Notes: a model not told the origin generated them from the letters alone. Shown: positions 27,901-37,935, counted from the first letter of the stretch. The stretch is 64,000 nucleotides of DNA from Glossina fuscipes (GCF_014805625.2 NW_023998414.1:37170079-37234078), one strand, 5' to 3'. Numbers and translations: made by a program.

Positions 27901-27959
27901 ATGCCTGTTAGTGAGCTTCCTCCATCGCTGCTGCCACCTCCCTTACCCGTCTGATCCAT
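9897..27959 (-). CDS. MROH1: Maestro heat-like repeat protein 1 (MROH1), about 12 coding exons
   Basis: Large alpha-solenoid HEAT-repeat protein of the MROH1 family; the vertebrate protein has been linked to lysosomes. I read the minus-strand coding exons as 27959-27878, 16647-16470, 16399-16038, 15980-13211, 13182-12985, 12914-12790, 12699-12495, 12421-11763, 11692-11380, 11305-11171, 11102-11000 and 10039-9897. This gives about 1757 aa against about 1640 in human. Family landmarks are LTDKDETVRSAI (exon 2), AYDVLFNQWLHSREPKV (exon 4), LAIRIRPFF and FPLLLHLGENEPTIVR (exon 9), and the closing KDENHYVRVKAATALG repeat. Phases match at ten of the eleven junctions. The exception is exon 4 to exon 5: the gap is 28 nt of TA repeat, the donor is phase 2 and the acceptor phase 0, so sequence is probably missing there. 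The start is the ATG at 27959, since the codons 5' of it open only with GTG. Exon 1 adds a Gly/Ser-rich leader and joins exon 2 in phase across 11.2 kb. Confidence 0.92.
13183..13210 (-). other. Defective 28-nt TA-repeat junction inside MROH1
   Basis: Between coding blocks 15980-13211 and 13182-12985 only a donor GTAAGT, a TA run and TATAG remain. This is far below the roughly 50-nt minimum of fly introns. The upstream block ends in phase 2 (…CAATTTTG), whereas the downstream block is open only in phase 0 (TAT GAT CCG GCC). Reading straight through meets a stop. A collapsed (TA)n tract in the assembly, or a true allele defect, would explain it. Confidence 0.7.
17975..18740 (+). repeat. Dispersed repeat family B, copy 1
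   Basis: Shares with the copies at 39.3, 54.8, 50.1 (reverse) and 60.3 kb (reverse) a GTGGGTGTGGC/GTGGGCGTGGC core near (T)nCTATTTT, then a GACGGACAGATGGACATG run, then ATCGATTTAG…GATCAAGAATATATA and a GTGTTGCACACA end. It may be two overlapping partial copies, since the GACGGACA stretch occurs at both 18241 and 18636. Confidence 0.55.
19786..20680 (+). repeat. Dispersed repeat family A, longest copy
   Basis: Head: AGTCGGACAAGGCCGACC (a TCGG/CCGA hairpin) followed by a CCTTACACC stretch. Middle: GGGCGTTATGTGGGGAGTTG, then TCGTTCGTCG…ACACGTGACTGTGCCAAATT. Tail: GGACATCAGCCGGACAAACGG, ATCGATCGGTATAATAAAA, ATCTTAAG and TGTTACATACA. About 890 bp, with no coding capacity. The same ordered blocks recur at least ten times in this window. 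Confidence 0.65.
21127..21425 (+). repeat. Dispersed repeat family A, internally deleted copy
   Basis: Begins with ACAAGTAAGAACG, has the hairpin-like GGTCGCGATCGACG, then TTCTTAGGCCGAAACACGTCG and a GTTGCATACATCTG tail. The GGACGGACA block is missing. Confidence 0.55.
21437..21520. repeat. TA minisatellite with a repeated 15-bp spacer
   Basis: (TA)n tracts are separated by two identical copies of ATTTAGAAGTCACCT, giving a tandem unit of roughly 35-40 bp that itself contains a dinucleotide repeat. Confidence 0.7.
21520..21715 (+). repeat. Dispersed repeat family A, 3' fragment
   Basis: Only the tail of the family is present: AGACGGACGGACAAGCTTAA, a region related to GAATTGATTGGTGTAATGAA, then GTGTTGCACACATCCGTACA and AACTTGATGTACC. 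It directly follows the TA minisatellite. Confidence 0.55.
21861..21896 (+). repeat. (TC)n microsatellite
   Basis: Uninterrupted TC dinucleotides for about 36 bp within MROH1 intron 1. Read on the MROH1 strand it is (GA)n. Confidence 0.95.
24164..24890 (+). repeat. Dispersed repeat family A copy with intact head
   Basis: Starts AACAAGTAAGAATGCTATAA then TCGGACCTAGCTGACTATT. A poly-G run (24639-24649) sits in the middle. Later come AAAAAGTGGTCCGATTCGG and TTAGGCCAAAACACGTTAG with GTACCAAAT. The GGACGGACA tail is not found. Confidence 0.55.
25655..25965 (+). repeat. Dispersed repeat family A, diverged copy
   Basis: Diverged forms of the family blocks: TTTCGCCCTTAGATCAAGA, GGGCGTATAGACAAACAG, CCAAATCGATTGATATAAGG, then GAACAAAGTTAATATAACC as the tail. 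Confidence 0.45.
27878..27959 (-). CDS. MROH1: MROH1 first coding exon, far upstream
   Basis: Short exon of 27 codons plus one base: ATG, a Gly/Ser-rich leader, then DKPPVLE, ending at the donor AAG|GTATGT. Exon 2 begins at the acceptor TTTACAG|GTGTTTTGC (16647). The leftover G completes a Gly codon with GT, giving PPVLE-G-VLHNLCNGLTDKD with no frame break. The inference rests on strong splice sites, matching phase, the same strand, no other 5' exon nearer exon 2, and no competing partner for this exon. Transcript data would settle it. Confidence 0.72.
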
Positions 27960-29618
27960 TGGGTTGGTATTGTTTCGTTGGCTCCGTTTCCACTTCTCCA
28001 CTTTGGTGAAATAGAAACGTTTTAAGGTATTTGAATTAATGACACTACAATTTTTTTTCGAATTTGGGCGTCAACTGCACTCTTCACAACACAAATCTCA
28101 GTATTTCGCAATTTTATTATTTTTTCTTGTTTTTTGTTTTTTTTTTTTCTTTTTATCGCGTTGGTTGTTTAGTTATTAAATTCACAAACGAAAAAGCTTA
28201 GTGCAAAGTTAAATGCGTTGTTAACACGTATCAATTTCTTTAATTTTAATATCGCCTCTTACTTTGGCGGTGTTATCAAATAGTTAAATTAAACCTTCTT
28301 CTCTTTTCGTACTAATGCAGCGCTTTGTTTTTCGTATTTTATCCAATTTATGCTTATATACCTTTATTTTAAAGGAGACCTCGGAAATCACCTTCCTCAG
28401 TTTCCATTAGAAGATATTCGCCGCTTCAAGTACATTATTCAACTAATTTTATATTGAGTAAAATTGAATTTTTCTCCAAACAGCTTCTCGAACCAGCTGC
28501 TTTAGTTAATAGATAACGAAATGTTGTTGTTTGCAAACAAAAACAAAATATTATTTCGTTTACAATAAACTTTTCACTTGTAACCACTTGTGTAACAACG
28601 TTTGTCAATTTGAAATTATTTGACCTGAGCACTAAATTATAGCGCAGCAATGAATTTTTAAGTAATCCGCTGCATATAAGAAATGAATTCATTAAATTAC
28701 GCAAAAACTTTTTTTTTTGGCAAAATGCTATAGTTGCCATATTTTTGCAAAATTACACATTAAACTGAAAGTATTGTTTTTATTATTGCCAACAGTAAAA
28801 TTGTTAATCATATTGGTTCGTGTAGAAGTTAAGGAAGAAGGAGGTCAATACAATTTTTAACTATTTAATGAAGTCAATTACAGATGTCGTTACCTTATAA
28901 AACACCATATTTTATCACGGCAGTAAACACGATGGTTGTTATAATATAAGATTCTCAATATCGTTCTCGCTGCTATCATTCATTCTAAATGAATAAACAA
29001 TTAAAAAAGAAGAAAACCTGAGCTATTCTTAAATTACATCGAAAGAACGAAATGACGAAGAAAAGATGTTTCATAAAGTCTCGTAGATATTATAGCATTT
29101 TTTGTGCAAATATGTATATTTTTCAATAAATTTCTTATTTTGAATTCTTTAAAAGCATATACATTCAGTCACTCCCACAACTAACAACACTACAAATTTT
29201 TATATATTGCTATATGAATTGATGTTTTCTCTTTTTTGTCTCCTTGAGCGCTGACTGAGCGTTGAAATAAAAAAAGCTAGATGCGCACATAATTGAAACG
29301 ATGTCTATTTTGCTATTCTTAAAATTTGGTCGATTACGACAGCGATTGACGATTTTTATGCTTATATAAATCGTTAAAATGAAAGTCGTCAGAAGAGAGT
29401 AAAGTAAGAAATTCAAAGACAAAAGAAGGGGATGTGATTTTTAACATAAAAGTGCACGTTAATGCTGTTGACTAGATAGCTGAGATTTGAAGTATTTTAA
29501 TAGCAATTTTTTATATTCCAATTCACCGAGTCGTTACCGACTTTTTTACTAATACATTACACAGATTGTTATATTCTCATAAATTCGTAAATAAACCAAC
29601 TTTACACTTGAAGAAAAG

Positions 29619-29629
29619 CGGTCACACCG
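29619..29629 (+). promoter_or_regulatory. Near-match to fly core-promoter motif YGGTCACACTR
   Basis: CGGTCACACCG matches at 10 of 11 positions and lies in overlapping short palindromes (GCGGT…ACCGC and CACCG…CGGTG). It could mark a distal start site of MROH1 or an unannotated transcript. One mismatch and no transcript evidence keep confidence low. Confidence 0.25.
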
Positions 29630-29869
29630 CAACGGTGTCTTCCGTGAAGGGCATTTTAGAAGGGTTTAGGTAATGCGTTTTTTGTAAGTTTGAAATATAA
29701 TATAAAGAACTTAGAAAATAATACTTAAAATTTTTGTTTGCATTTTCTGAACATGATTTGGAAACAAATTTTACTTGATTGCATATTATATATCAAAAAT
29801 TGCGAAAAAAAAGAATTATTGCGAAAAGCAGAGAACACTTTAGTTTTCCGTGGTTTTGACTTGCTACTC

Positions 29870-30045
29870 ATAAGATACAACATATACTCCGTATATGTTT
29901 TCATTTTTATTTTGAAAATAGAAAAAATCAGTCGCGTCTACCCATTGTAGTAGGGTATGAAAATTTTGGTCTTTTCCTTTTTTGTTAGGATCGTCGTGAG
30001 ATTATTCGGTCACAACCGAATGTTTCCAAAGTTCATCTTGTTTGT
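29870..30045 (-). repeat. Dispersed repeat family B, fragment
   Basis: Reverse-oriented. It contains TATTTTGAAAATAGAAAAAA, then the GCGTCTACCCAT core, and ends in the head hairpin ATTCGGTCACAACCGAAT. The same blocks in the same order occur at 50.7-50.9 kb. Confidence 0.5.
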
Positions 30046-30056
30046 TAATCTTATTA

Positions 30057-30062
30057 TTTATT
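30057..30062 (-). promoter_or_regulatory. Candidate poly(A) signal of CWC15
   Basis: AATAAA on the minus strand only about 9 nt after the CWC15 stop codon. A very short 3' untranslated region is possible for this compact gene. Confidence 0.4.
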
Positions 30063-30070
30063 TTCACTCA

Positions 30071-30842
30071 TTATTTTATATATTTTTCCATAAATTTTTT
30101 ATGAAATTCACTACGTAAGGAATCATTGATAAAGAGTGATTTCTTCTCTGGTTCAGTACGAGCACAATTTTTAAATACCACGTCATCATCCCAACGTCGT
30201 TTTACTTTGAGGTCTACATTTGGTACCTTGGCACTGGCAGCATTAGCTGCTCCAGATGCGTAGTTTATCAAAGGATTACCAGATAAGATGTTTTCCATGC
30301 GTATTCGTTCCTCTTCTTGCTTTCTTTCTTGTTCTTTGCGTGCGTTTTCTTGCATTCGTTCCTGTTTAATTTTATGCAACTCCGCTATTAATGCAGCATC
30401 ATCATCTTCGTCAGAATCGGCATCACTGTCTGAAGTATCATTCTCGACGGGATCATCCGCATCTAAATTAACAGGAGTTTGGTCAAGTTTTGGTCTTTTG
30501 CTAGTGCTGCTGCCAGAATTATTCGCTTCAATGGCTTTACGCACTATAGAGGGTAGATTTTTATTAGGACGCGCTTCACGTTCGCGTTCTTCCAATTCTT
30601 TGCGAAAATCACGATTGCGTAGTTCGTCGGCAGTGCCTTGACCGGATTCCCTAAAGAGAGAGGTAAAATAGATCTAAATTGTATTTGTTCATTTTCCACA
30701 ATTCGATTTACCTGTATTTTAATTTCGTGTGGCCCGGTAAATCACGGCTAGAAAATTGTTTACTCAAAGCGCTCAAATCCTTTTCACCTCTTCCGCTACC
30801 GCCACGTGCTGGATCAAATGTTGGCCTTGCAGCAGTAGTCAT
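30071..30842 (-). CDS. Cwc15: CWC15 spliceosome-associated protein, 2 exons
   Basis: Homolog of CWC15 (Drosophila c12.1), a small basic/acidic component of the Prp19-related activated spliceosome in the nucleus. Exon 1 is 30842-30712 and exon 2 is 30650-30071. The 61-nt intron is GT-AG in phase 2, and the product is about 236 aa, the usual family size. The N-terminal block [14 protein letters not shown] with [11 protein letters not shown] is the most conserved part of the family and fills exon 1. Exon 2 continues with [16 protein letters not shown]. An Asp/Glu/Ser-rich acidic tract (about residues 107-129) and a charged helical, probably coiled-coil segment (about 132-162) follow. The signature [12 protein letters not shown] lies at 195-206. 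The ATG at 30842 starts exactly at the conserved MTTAARP N terminus. It lies on the same strand as MROH1, with 2.1 kb between them. Confidence 0.96.
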
Positions 30843-30957
30843 CTTCGTTTATACGCTTTAATTTTTTTTCCGTCAAAATTGGAATTTATATGAATATTTT
30901 TACTTATTTACTGCAATTAAATGATTACTATTTGCTCTTCTTTTGTGCTTTTACCAA

Positions 30958-30967
30958 AACAGCTGTT
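30958..30967. promoter_or_regulatory. E-box core-promoter motif upstream of CWC15
   Basis: AACAGCTGTT is an exact match to the palindromic fly core-promoter element AWCAGCTGWT. It lies about 115 nt upstream of the CWC15 start codon, where a TATA-less housekeeping promoter would be expected. Confidence 0.45.
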
Positions 30968-31859
30968 TTAGTTTTAAGAAATCTTTAGGAAGGAAATTGA
31001 ACTTATATATAAAGCGTTGCAAAATTCGGTAACATTTCTCAAAAATGACGAATTATAAAAGAAATCAGCTTGAAATGCAAATTAAACAATTTTGTTTAAT
31101 GCAAAAAACAGCTAAAGAATTTTTAATGGAAAATATATACCATTCTGCCTTTGTATTATGTTAGCAAATGCAGTAATCTTTCTTCAATTGTAATATTCGA
31201 TTTTGTTCCATTCCATTATTGCACTTTATGAAATTGGTTTTTATTACATAATGAAAAATTGAAATGTTATAGGTCCCTTTCTAATACATCCATGTAACGT
31301 AGTGTCATTTAAATTAAGTTATGTATACATTTTGTATTTATTTTAAATTGAATGAATAATTTAAGTCTAAAGTTTCAAAATTAATTTATAATTTTTGCTT
31401 TTACTTTTAAAAATCTCTACGAAATCGTCAGCGACATATATCTTTCATTCATATTGCAATTCATATTCGTGGAAATAGACGGAGAGAGAGAGAGAGAGGG
31501 AAAGAGAAATTTTAACAATCATTTTCTAAAAAGCCGATAATCTTGGTTGCTAATACTCACCTTACTCTTAATCTGAGGATTTATTTCTTTGGTCTAAATA
31601 AATTACAACAATAATAACATATGTTTTTCCTTTTGGCGTAAAGTGTTGTATAATTTCCATAATATTATGAATATGAAACAAAAACAATAAAAAAAAGAAA
31701 ATTTTAATTATTTGTTAAAACAATGAAGAAAACAATGAAGAAAAAAAGAACAAATGCGATTAGTTGGCAGTTAATTCTAATGATAGTAATACGTATTCAT
31801 TTTTAAAATGGGGCTGAATTTTTTATAGTTCTGATTGATTACTTTTTGCTTGTTATTAC

Positions 31860-32055
31860 TTATTTTGATAAAGGATCCTTGAAGTGTTGTGAAAGTTGTC
31901 AGCTTCAACGACTTCTTATCACTCTCCCTAGTTAACGCGTATAAAATCTGTTCATTACCATCATCACAAATATCAAAATATTGATGATTTTCGTTCTTCT
32001 TCTTTCAAGTTATGGCTTCGACTTTGTAGAGTTCTTAAAATTCGAACATTATCAA
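31860..32055 (-). pseudogene. Exon-like block with a frame break
   Basis: A strong acceptor (TTTTGAATTCATTTTAG) is followed by VDNVRILRTLQSRSHNL and then a charged stretch (KEEERKSS) before a stop at a T run. One base over, the frame reopens as FDICDDGNEQILYALTRES and runs to a donor-like GTAATA. Both halves have coding-like composition, so a single extra T would join them. It may be a pseudogene, an assembly error in a homopolymer, or an internal exon of an unrecognised gene. I do not recognise the protein with confidence. Confidence 0.35.
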
Positions 32056-32120
32056 CTAAAATGAATTCAAAAGTAAGCGGTTAAATAATGAACAAAAGTT
32101 GATTTATAATACAAATAATC

Positions 32121-32282
32121 CGTCTGGGTGGCCGAATAGGCAAGAGTCTGGACTAGCAACTCAATGGTTGTGGGTTCAAATCTCAAGTGCGGTGAAGTTT
32201 TTAATAAAGCCGAAAGAGCCTTAAGACTTTAGAGAGCTTTTAAGACTTTAGTCTTACAATTTATTCTTTGGCTAAATTAATA

Positions 32283-32310
<28 letters not shown>
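32121..32310 (+). mobile_element. tRNA-derived SINE-like element with (TAA)n tail
   Basis: A tRNA-like head has an A-box-like GGGTGGCCGAATAGG and a B-box-like GGGTTCAAATCTC about 45 bp apart. A short unique body follows, then a (TAA)n tail at 32277-32308. The arms do not fold as a working tRNA. At least two other copies share AGCAACTCAATGGT and AAATCTCAAG. Confidence 0.55.
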
Positions 32311-32314
<4 letters not shown>

Positions 32315-33299
32315 AAATAAGATGTAGTACGTAAATATATTGATTTGAGTTTGTTGCTAAACAGTTGTACAAAGAATAATTTGAGAAATATGTGGCAGAA
32401 TGTACAAATAAACTTGAGTTGGGTATTAAAAGATTCCATCCAAGCCGCCAAATTATCTTAATTTTATCTTGTTTTCCAAGATTATAGGTGGAATCAGCCA
32501 TATTTTCAATGCCCACAAGAATTCATCAGAGTTTACGTTTCTATTTAAATGCTCGGTCATCTGAAAGCTTATAATCACAAATGAAGTGATGATTTCACAG
32601 TAACTGACAATATATATATATATATATATATAAAAGAGACATTTGACGCTTATTTTTTTGTTTTACACATGGAAAGAAATGCCCGCATATTCTCATGTAA
32701 GACTTTCCAATGGCTTGAGTTGCATTTTAAGTGTCACCGCAAGACACTATAAAATTAAAAAATTAAAAAACTTTAAATTAGTGCTTAACAGTTTTCTAAA
32801 AATAATTCGAAAATAGTTGACATGAGTGTTAATACGAATTAATTTCAAAACACTCAACTATTAATGCTATTAAATAAGAACGAACTTGATTATAAATATA
32901 TTTTTATCCTATGAGTAAACATTAACTAAGCATAGGTAAATAAATAAAGTTATACGAAAAAAAGCTTATATACAGTAAAATAGATGGATGAAATCTATAT
33001 GTGCGCAGGAAGTACGCATTCATGATTGCCTAATTCTCATTTATTGCTTGTCATATTGAGCAACTGGCAATCTCAAACACTGTTAAGGTCACAGGTTCGA
33101 AATCTAATTAATATAATTTTTTTTTTCTTTTTTTTTTTAATGGGTTTGAGTAAGGAATTATTCCAAGTCATAGTAACTGTTTTTTTTTTTTCTTTTTTTT
33201 TTGGATTAATGTGTATCAGTTTCAGTCATTCTTTCAAATTCGGAATGATCTGTTCGTTTTCTTTTTTATTTTAAAAGAAGTAAGAGAATTTGATTAACA

Positions 33300-33440
33300 G
33301 GGATTCGATACCGTGTTGTCTACTGATTAAGACATCTGGTAAATGCTTTGAATATCTAGGTTCGATTCCCGGCGCGGTAGAGCGCAGGTATATCTTATTT
33401 GAACCCTAATTGGTGAGGGCGCGTTGCGGTGGCATCTTTT
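33300..33440 (+). mobile_element. tRNA-like SINE fragment
   Basis: GTCTACTGATTAAGAC (A-box region) and GGTTCGATTCCCGGCGCGG (B-box region) are spaced as in a tRNA head. The acceptor stem cannot form, so this is a relic rather than a tRNA gene. A weaker, similar B box (GGTTCGAAATCT) lies at 33092. Confidence 0.4.
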
Positions 33441-33654
33441 TATTGGAAATCTCAAATTTAAATCGCTTTGACTGTTACTGAACAAAACTCACATTTTTTT
33501 GACTTAAGTAATTTCGCGTGTGAAAAAGAAGCTCTTGTCATCTAGTATTGTTAATCAAAATCTTGAAACAATATAGTCAATCTAGTCTTTGGTAAATTAG
33601 AAAATTCTTATATCGTACACTACATGTGGTACAGAGCATGCTGAGTTAGTGCGC

Positions 33655-33865
33655 ATTCATGAAGGAAGGATTAGGATAGATCCACTTCTTATTATACGAA
33701 TCGGATCAGAACCATTTTCTGAATCGATCTAAGGTTGTCTGCCCATCTATCTGTCTGATATCTGTTCATGTATTTTTGCCTTCAATCTGAGGATCGTAAT
33801 TTTTAAGATATATATGTTGAGACCTAACCCACTATAGCGTCTCTACTTGTTTAACACTAATTTAA
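33655..33865 (-). repeat. Dispersed repeat family A, reverse copy
   Basis: On the plus strand: TAGATCCACTTCTTATTATA, ATTTTCTGAATCGATCTAAG, GTCTGCCCATCTATCTGTCT and GATCGTAATTTTTAAGATAT. These are the reverse complements of the family tail blocks in reverse order. Confidence 0.5.
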
Positions 33866-34920
33866 ATAACGATACCTTACCGATTATTGAACGAATTGCC
33901 ATGAAATTTTATACAGAAGCCTGTTAAGTGGTTGCCGGAAGAATGTCTCGCGTTTGAGTGAAAACCTTGTACTCCTCTTTGTACCCAATAGCAAGCTAAC
34001 AAGCTAACATTTGATAAGTACGTAACGCATTTAGGGAAATGCAGTACTTTTGCTCAATAAATTCGTAGGAGGAGAGGAGGTTCCATATGATTTTTAGTTA
34101 GTACCAACCTTCAAATGCTGTTCTAGTTTTCGTCACACAATAGAGAAAATCCGAATTTTATGTGCAGCGTCAGTGAAACAACTGCGTGATGACAATGCTA
34201 TGCAGTTTTCATAGATTTCGTTCACAATCGTAGGAATTGATCAACAGTCACCCTACACCTATATGCTATCCCACGAACGTTTTGAGCGATATATTATGTC
34301 TAGTCCGATTAGGAAAAATTAAAACTTGAAATTTTTTTTTTTTTTGTTAAAATTTCCTTTCGCTGTAGGTTATAGTTTTTTATTAAGGCACCAGTTCCCT
34401 CATTAATGCTTGAGGTGATTTTCATAAGTTTTTGTACCAATTTTTAGACCACATATTGTACATTATAGAATGGTATGCAACTAATAGTTTTTTGCTTAGT
34501 GTTAGTTAATAATCTGGACTTATCTGTGCCGTCATTAATTAAGATTTTATATAACAAACTTTTTTTAAGTGACACTTTTACGCCCATTAACGTTACAAGA
34601 AGAAACAGAACCAAGACGGATAGACGGACAGACAGACAGACGGACGGAGAGACGGATAAGAACCAATGAAGGAAAAAATTTTACCCGAAATCGTACAAAA
34701 TCTTCAAGATATATCTCTGAGGAACAGAAATAATTCAGGTTATTTCACCTTGCGCTGGTAGGCGTGGAATTAAAGAAATATTGCACTTTGAGTTTAAAAA
34801 TTTGTTTTTTCAACAATAACAGCAACAAAATTCAGGTTATAAATGAACAGAGAGAAATGTTTCTTTTCAGGCTGTAAGAGTCGCCTTATCCCGTAATTTA
34901 TTACCCTAAGAGGAATGGGC

Positions 34921-34938
34921 GGGGGGGGGGGGGGGGGG
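34921..34938 (+). repeat. Run of 18 G
   Basis: Eighteen consecutive G, preceded by GGGC. An unusual, strongly strand-asymmetric G tract in an AT-rich region. Confidence 0.9.
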
Positions 34939-34984
34939 AAAAATTGGGGGACATATTTAAATAAAAATACAAATACGCCTTGCC

Positions 34985-35185
34985 GCCAATCAGCATAAGT
35001 AGCCGAGGAAGCAAAACATTGCGATCAGCAACTCAATGGTCGCGGATTTAAATCTCAAGCGCGTTAGAGCTTTCGATTCAGGCAAGCGTATGATCCAAAT
35101 TATTCGTCAGCTTTTAAAATTCATAATTTGTAAATTCATGTACACAGTATATACACAATAAATAAATAAATAAATAAATAGAAAT
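34985..35185 (+). mobile_element. tRNA-derived SINE-like copy with (AAAT)n tail
   Basis: Head AGCAACTCAATGGTCGCGG with TTTAAATCTCAAGCGCG, the same core as the copy at 32.1 kb. It ends in an (AAAT)n tail (35157-35180). Confidence 0.5.
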
Positions 35186-36663
35186 ATATGCCGTTAGATG
35201 TTAAAAGAGAATAAAAGAGAAAAAATTATTGCATTAATTACATTAACGAGACGATATTCAATATAAAGAATTACTTTTATTTATTACGTAAGCGAGCCTA
35301 GCGAAGACCGAGTGCAGTTGGCTTTAAAAATTAAGTTGACCCTAACGAAAAGCAAAAATGCAGAGACAACTTGTTGTTCTTTTGTTTTTACTTTGTACAA
35401 ATCTTTCTGATAGTATTTGAAGGGAAGACTTGGGCATACGAAATCTGAAAGATTTTCATTTAGGAAAATATCCTATCCTATCCTATCGCCGTTAATCATT
35501 CATTCTTATGTGCTCTTAGTTGTTGCTTCAAATTTGTTATTCAAATCGATGTTTATTGAATTTGCCAGCAATGCGCAAAGTAACGAACAGCACAAGCAAT
35601 TGCAAATGATATTTAATTCTATTTGATTTGCGTAAGATTTTTCTTCTCCCATAAGGCATAAATAAAAGAAGGACAGAAATTGTTGAAATATTTTCTCAAT
35701 AATTTAATAATCATTGAGTGTAATTTTTTGCAAATAAATAATAATAAAAAAAAAAAAAAAAAAAAATATAAAATAAGAAGAATTACCGGAAATTGATCAT
35801 TTCTTACCAAACTCACAAATAAATTACATCAACCATAATTGACTTCTGTGTTACCTCGATTCGTTGCTGTTTGCTGTGCATTCACTACTTGAGCAGTAAT
35901 AATAGCAAGAAAGAAAGTTGCTAATAATAATGAAACATCAAGCAGACACACACATAAACATGCACATACACAAACACATCAATAATAGCATATATGTACA
36001 TTCACTTGTATACACAAATACATTCATGCATATTTGCATATATATATACATACAAATATATATATATATACTACTACTGCTACTACTACTACTACTAAGT
36101 AGAAACAAACGTTCATGTGCAAATTTTTTTTTTCTCTTTTGGTGAAGGAGAAGAAAAATTGATTGACTGCATGTCTTAACACATCCTTATGTTCTGAATC
36201 TTTCTCTTGCCATTCTTATTGTTGTTGCTGTTGTTCTCTGTTTCAATTTTTTTTTGTTTTTTTTTGTTTTCTGCTTTTGCCTTTACGTTGATAGCCATGA
36301 AAATCACTGACTTATGAACTTATGTCCGATAAAACCAAATACGTCTGCCTACCATCAACATTTGCTTATTTAACTAAGTCGACTAGTTCACGATGATGTT
36401 TCTGACTGGGTCTCCGTTCCATTGTCTGAGCGCAGGCGTACAAATTTTTAACCAAAGTGTGAAACCGCAAAAAACTTCAGTAGCAACACAAATATTTCAT
36501 GATATTGACGCAACAAAGTGTATAAATTTATACGGTTTTGAAAACGTTATGCAACTGGTTTGCAATAAATTAGAAATGAAGAGAGCCAGATAGAGTAGAA
36601 TAACAATATTATCTCTCTCTCTCTCTTTCTCTATCTTTCTCTCTCTCTGCTTCACCCACTTAC

Positions 36664-36726
36664 CGCATCATGGCACTCTAACTGATCATCTTTCGTTGCC
36701 AATAATATTATGGTGATGGATTTCAT
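36664..36726 (-). other. Possible initial exon ending at a consensus donor
   Basis: ATG followed by 20 codons beginning KSITIILLA (a short hydrophobic stretch), ending GCG|GTAAGT in phase 0. No acceptor precedes it, so it would be a first exon. It is too short to be certain. Confidence 0.2.
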
Positions 36727-37933
36727 GGCGTTTCGGTGAAGAAATGATTTATTTTATTTATTTATTTTGTTGTTTTTTCTTTTTATTTTTTCGTGTTTTG
36801 TTTTGTTTCTTTCGTTTTTTCTTTTCAATATTGCCAGGAAATCGATCAATTTTACGCTAATTCGCATTGAAATGCAAATCAAATAAAATCGACTTGAACC
36901 GTCTTAAGCCTTATTTGCTCGTCTCGAAGACAAGTTCAATTTCAATTCAATGCTAGCAGCAGCAATCATTACGTATAGTGTTCATCTCTAAACGCCATAC
37001 ATTTGCTATGATCGCATCGCTCGTCATGACTCGCTCAGTGCCTTAGCACCACTCGTTGGGCTTTGTGAAATTCCTTTCAATTTTCAGGCGCATGCATACA
37101 TTTACACAATCACCTGTCCAATGCGCTTGCAATAAAAAGAAAATTGTTTACTAACTGACTGCATATATATATATATAAATAAATATATATATATATATCC
37201 ATCTGATCGACCGAATGTTTCAACAAAGCCAAATGAGTTTTTTTTCCCCCTCTGCATCTCGATAAGATTACGCGAAATGATCTGTACCTGATTTGTAGAA
37301 CACACAGTTGATTAACTTTTGTGTGTCTCGATCGCGTCTCTTCTAAATACGTGAGTGCTCATTGATAGCATTACCGGCACAACAATATCAACAGACAAAA
37401 CACCGCCACAATGCTTTACGTACACACGAACGCTAATTCGTTTGTTGCGTTCGGGAACAGTGCAATTGTTTGCTTGCATTTTGTTTTTTGTTTTTTTTTT
37501 TTTTTTTTTTTCTCGTTTTCATGTTTTTATGATGATTATGATAAGGGCAGTATATTAAATTTGTCATTCAATTTGGAATTTTTCGTAAAATCACAAATGT
37601 TAAGATGAAAATTTGTTGATGCTTCCATCGAAGATATTCTTAATTTCACTTACACTTTCACTTGCACTTTTACTTTCATTTATTTTCGTTTTTCTAAAAA
37701 TGCTTAAAATATTTTGAAAGCGATTAGGATTAGTTTAAAAAAATACTTAATTGCGTCCACTTTCACAGATTGGAGCGAGAAAGAATCTTTAACGTGATAC
37801 ACACGTGGCATTGGCTGGGATCGGCCTAAGATCCATGCCCATCTGGTTAGCATTTGTTAAGTTTACAGTTTACAGTGCAAAAACGATGCACTTTCACGAT
37901 TCCTTTTAAAACGCATGTCGTCTGCCTAGTTGA

Positions 37934-37935
<2 letters not shown>

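Larger units (their letters stand above)
27960..30070. other. Region between MROH1 exon 1 and CWC15
   Basis: Holds the MROH1 5' flank and the CWC15 3' flank. A 101-codon ATG frame on the minus strand (28740-28438) has AT-driven composition and no recognisable family. A near-match to the fly core-promoter element YGGTCACACTR lies at 29619-29629. A reverse-oriented family B fragment covers about 29.87-30.05 kb. Confidence 0.5.
30968..36600. other. Repeat-rich stretch without a recognised gene
   Basis: Contains an exon-like block (31860-32055), three or four tRNA-derived SINE-like copies, a reverse family A copy, a run of 18 G, several (TA)n and an AG-rich tract (31481-31500). Frames at 35.5-35.6 and 35.85-35.95 kb look hydrophobic but lack a start or a clear splice context. 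Confidence 0.5.

Noticed and set aside
28438..28740. 101-codon ATG frame on the minus strand upstream of MROH1
   Set aside because: No recognisable family, AT-driven residues (many Leu, Asn, Lys, Phe), no splice context. Kept only as a remark in the region note.
32121..32195. A functional tRNA gene
   Set aside because: A-box and B-box-like segments are present but the acceptor and T stems do not pair, and related copies with A-rich tails point to a SINE.
35850..35960. Signal-peptide-like minus-strand frame (LLLATFFLAIITAQVV)
   Set aside because: No in-frame ATG before the upstream stop, and the acceptor and donor are weak.
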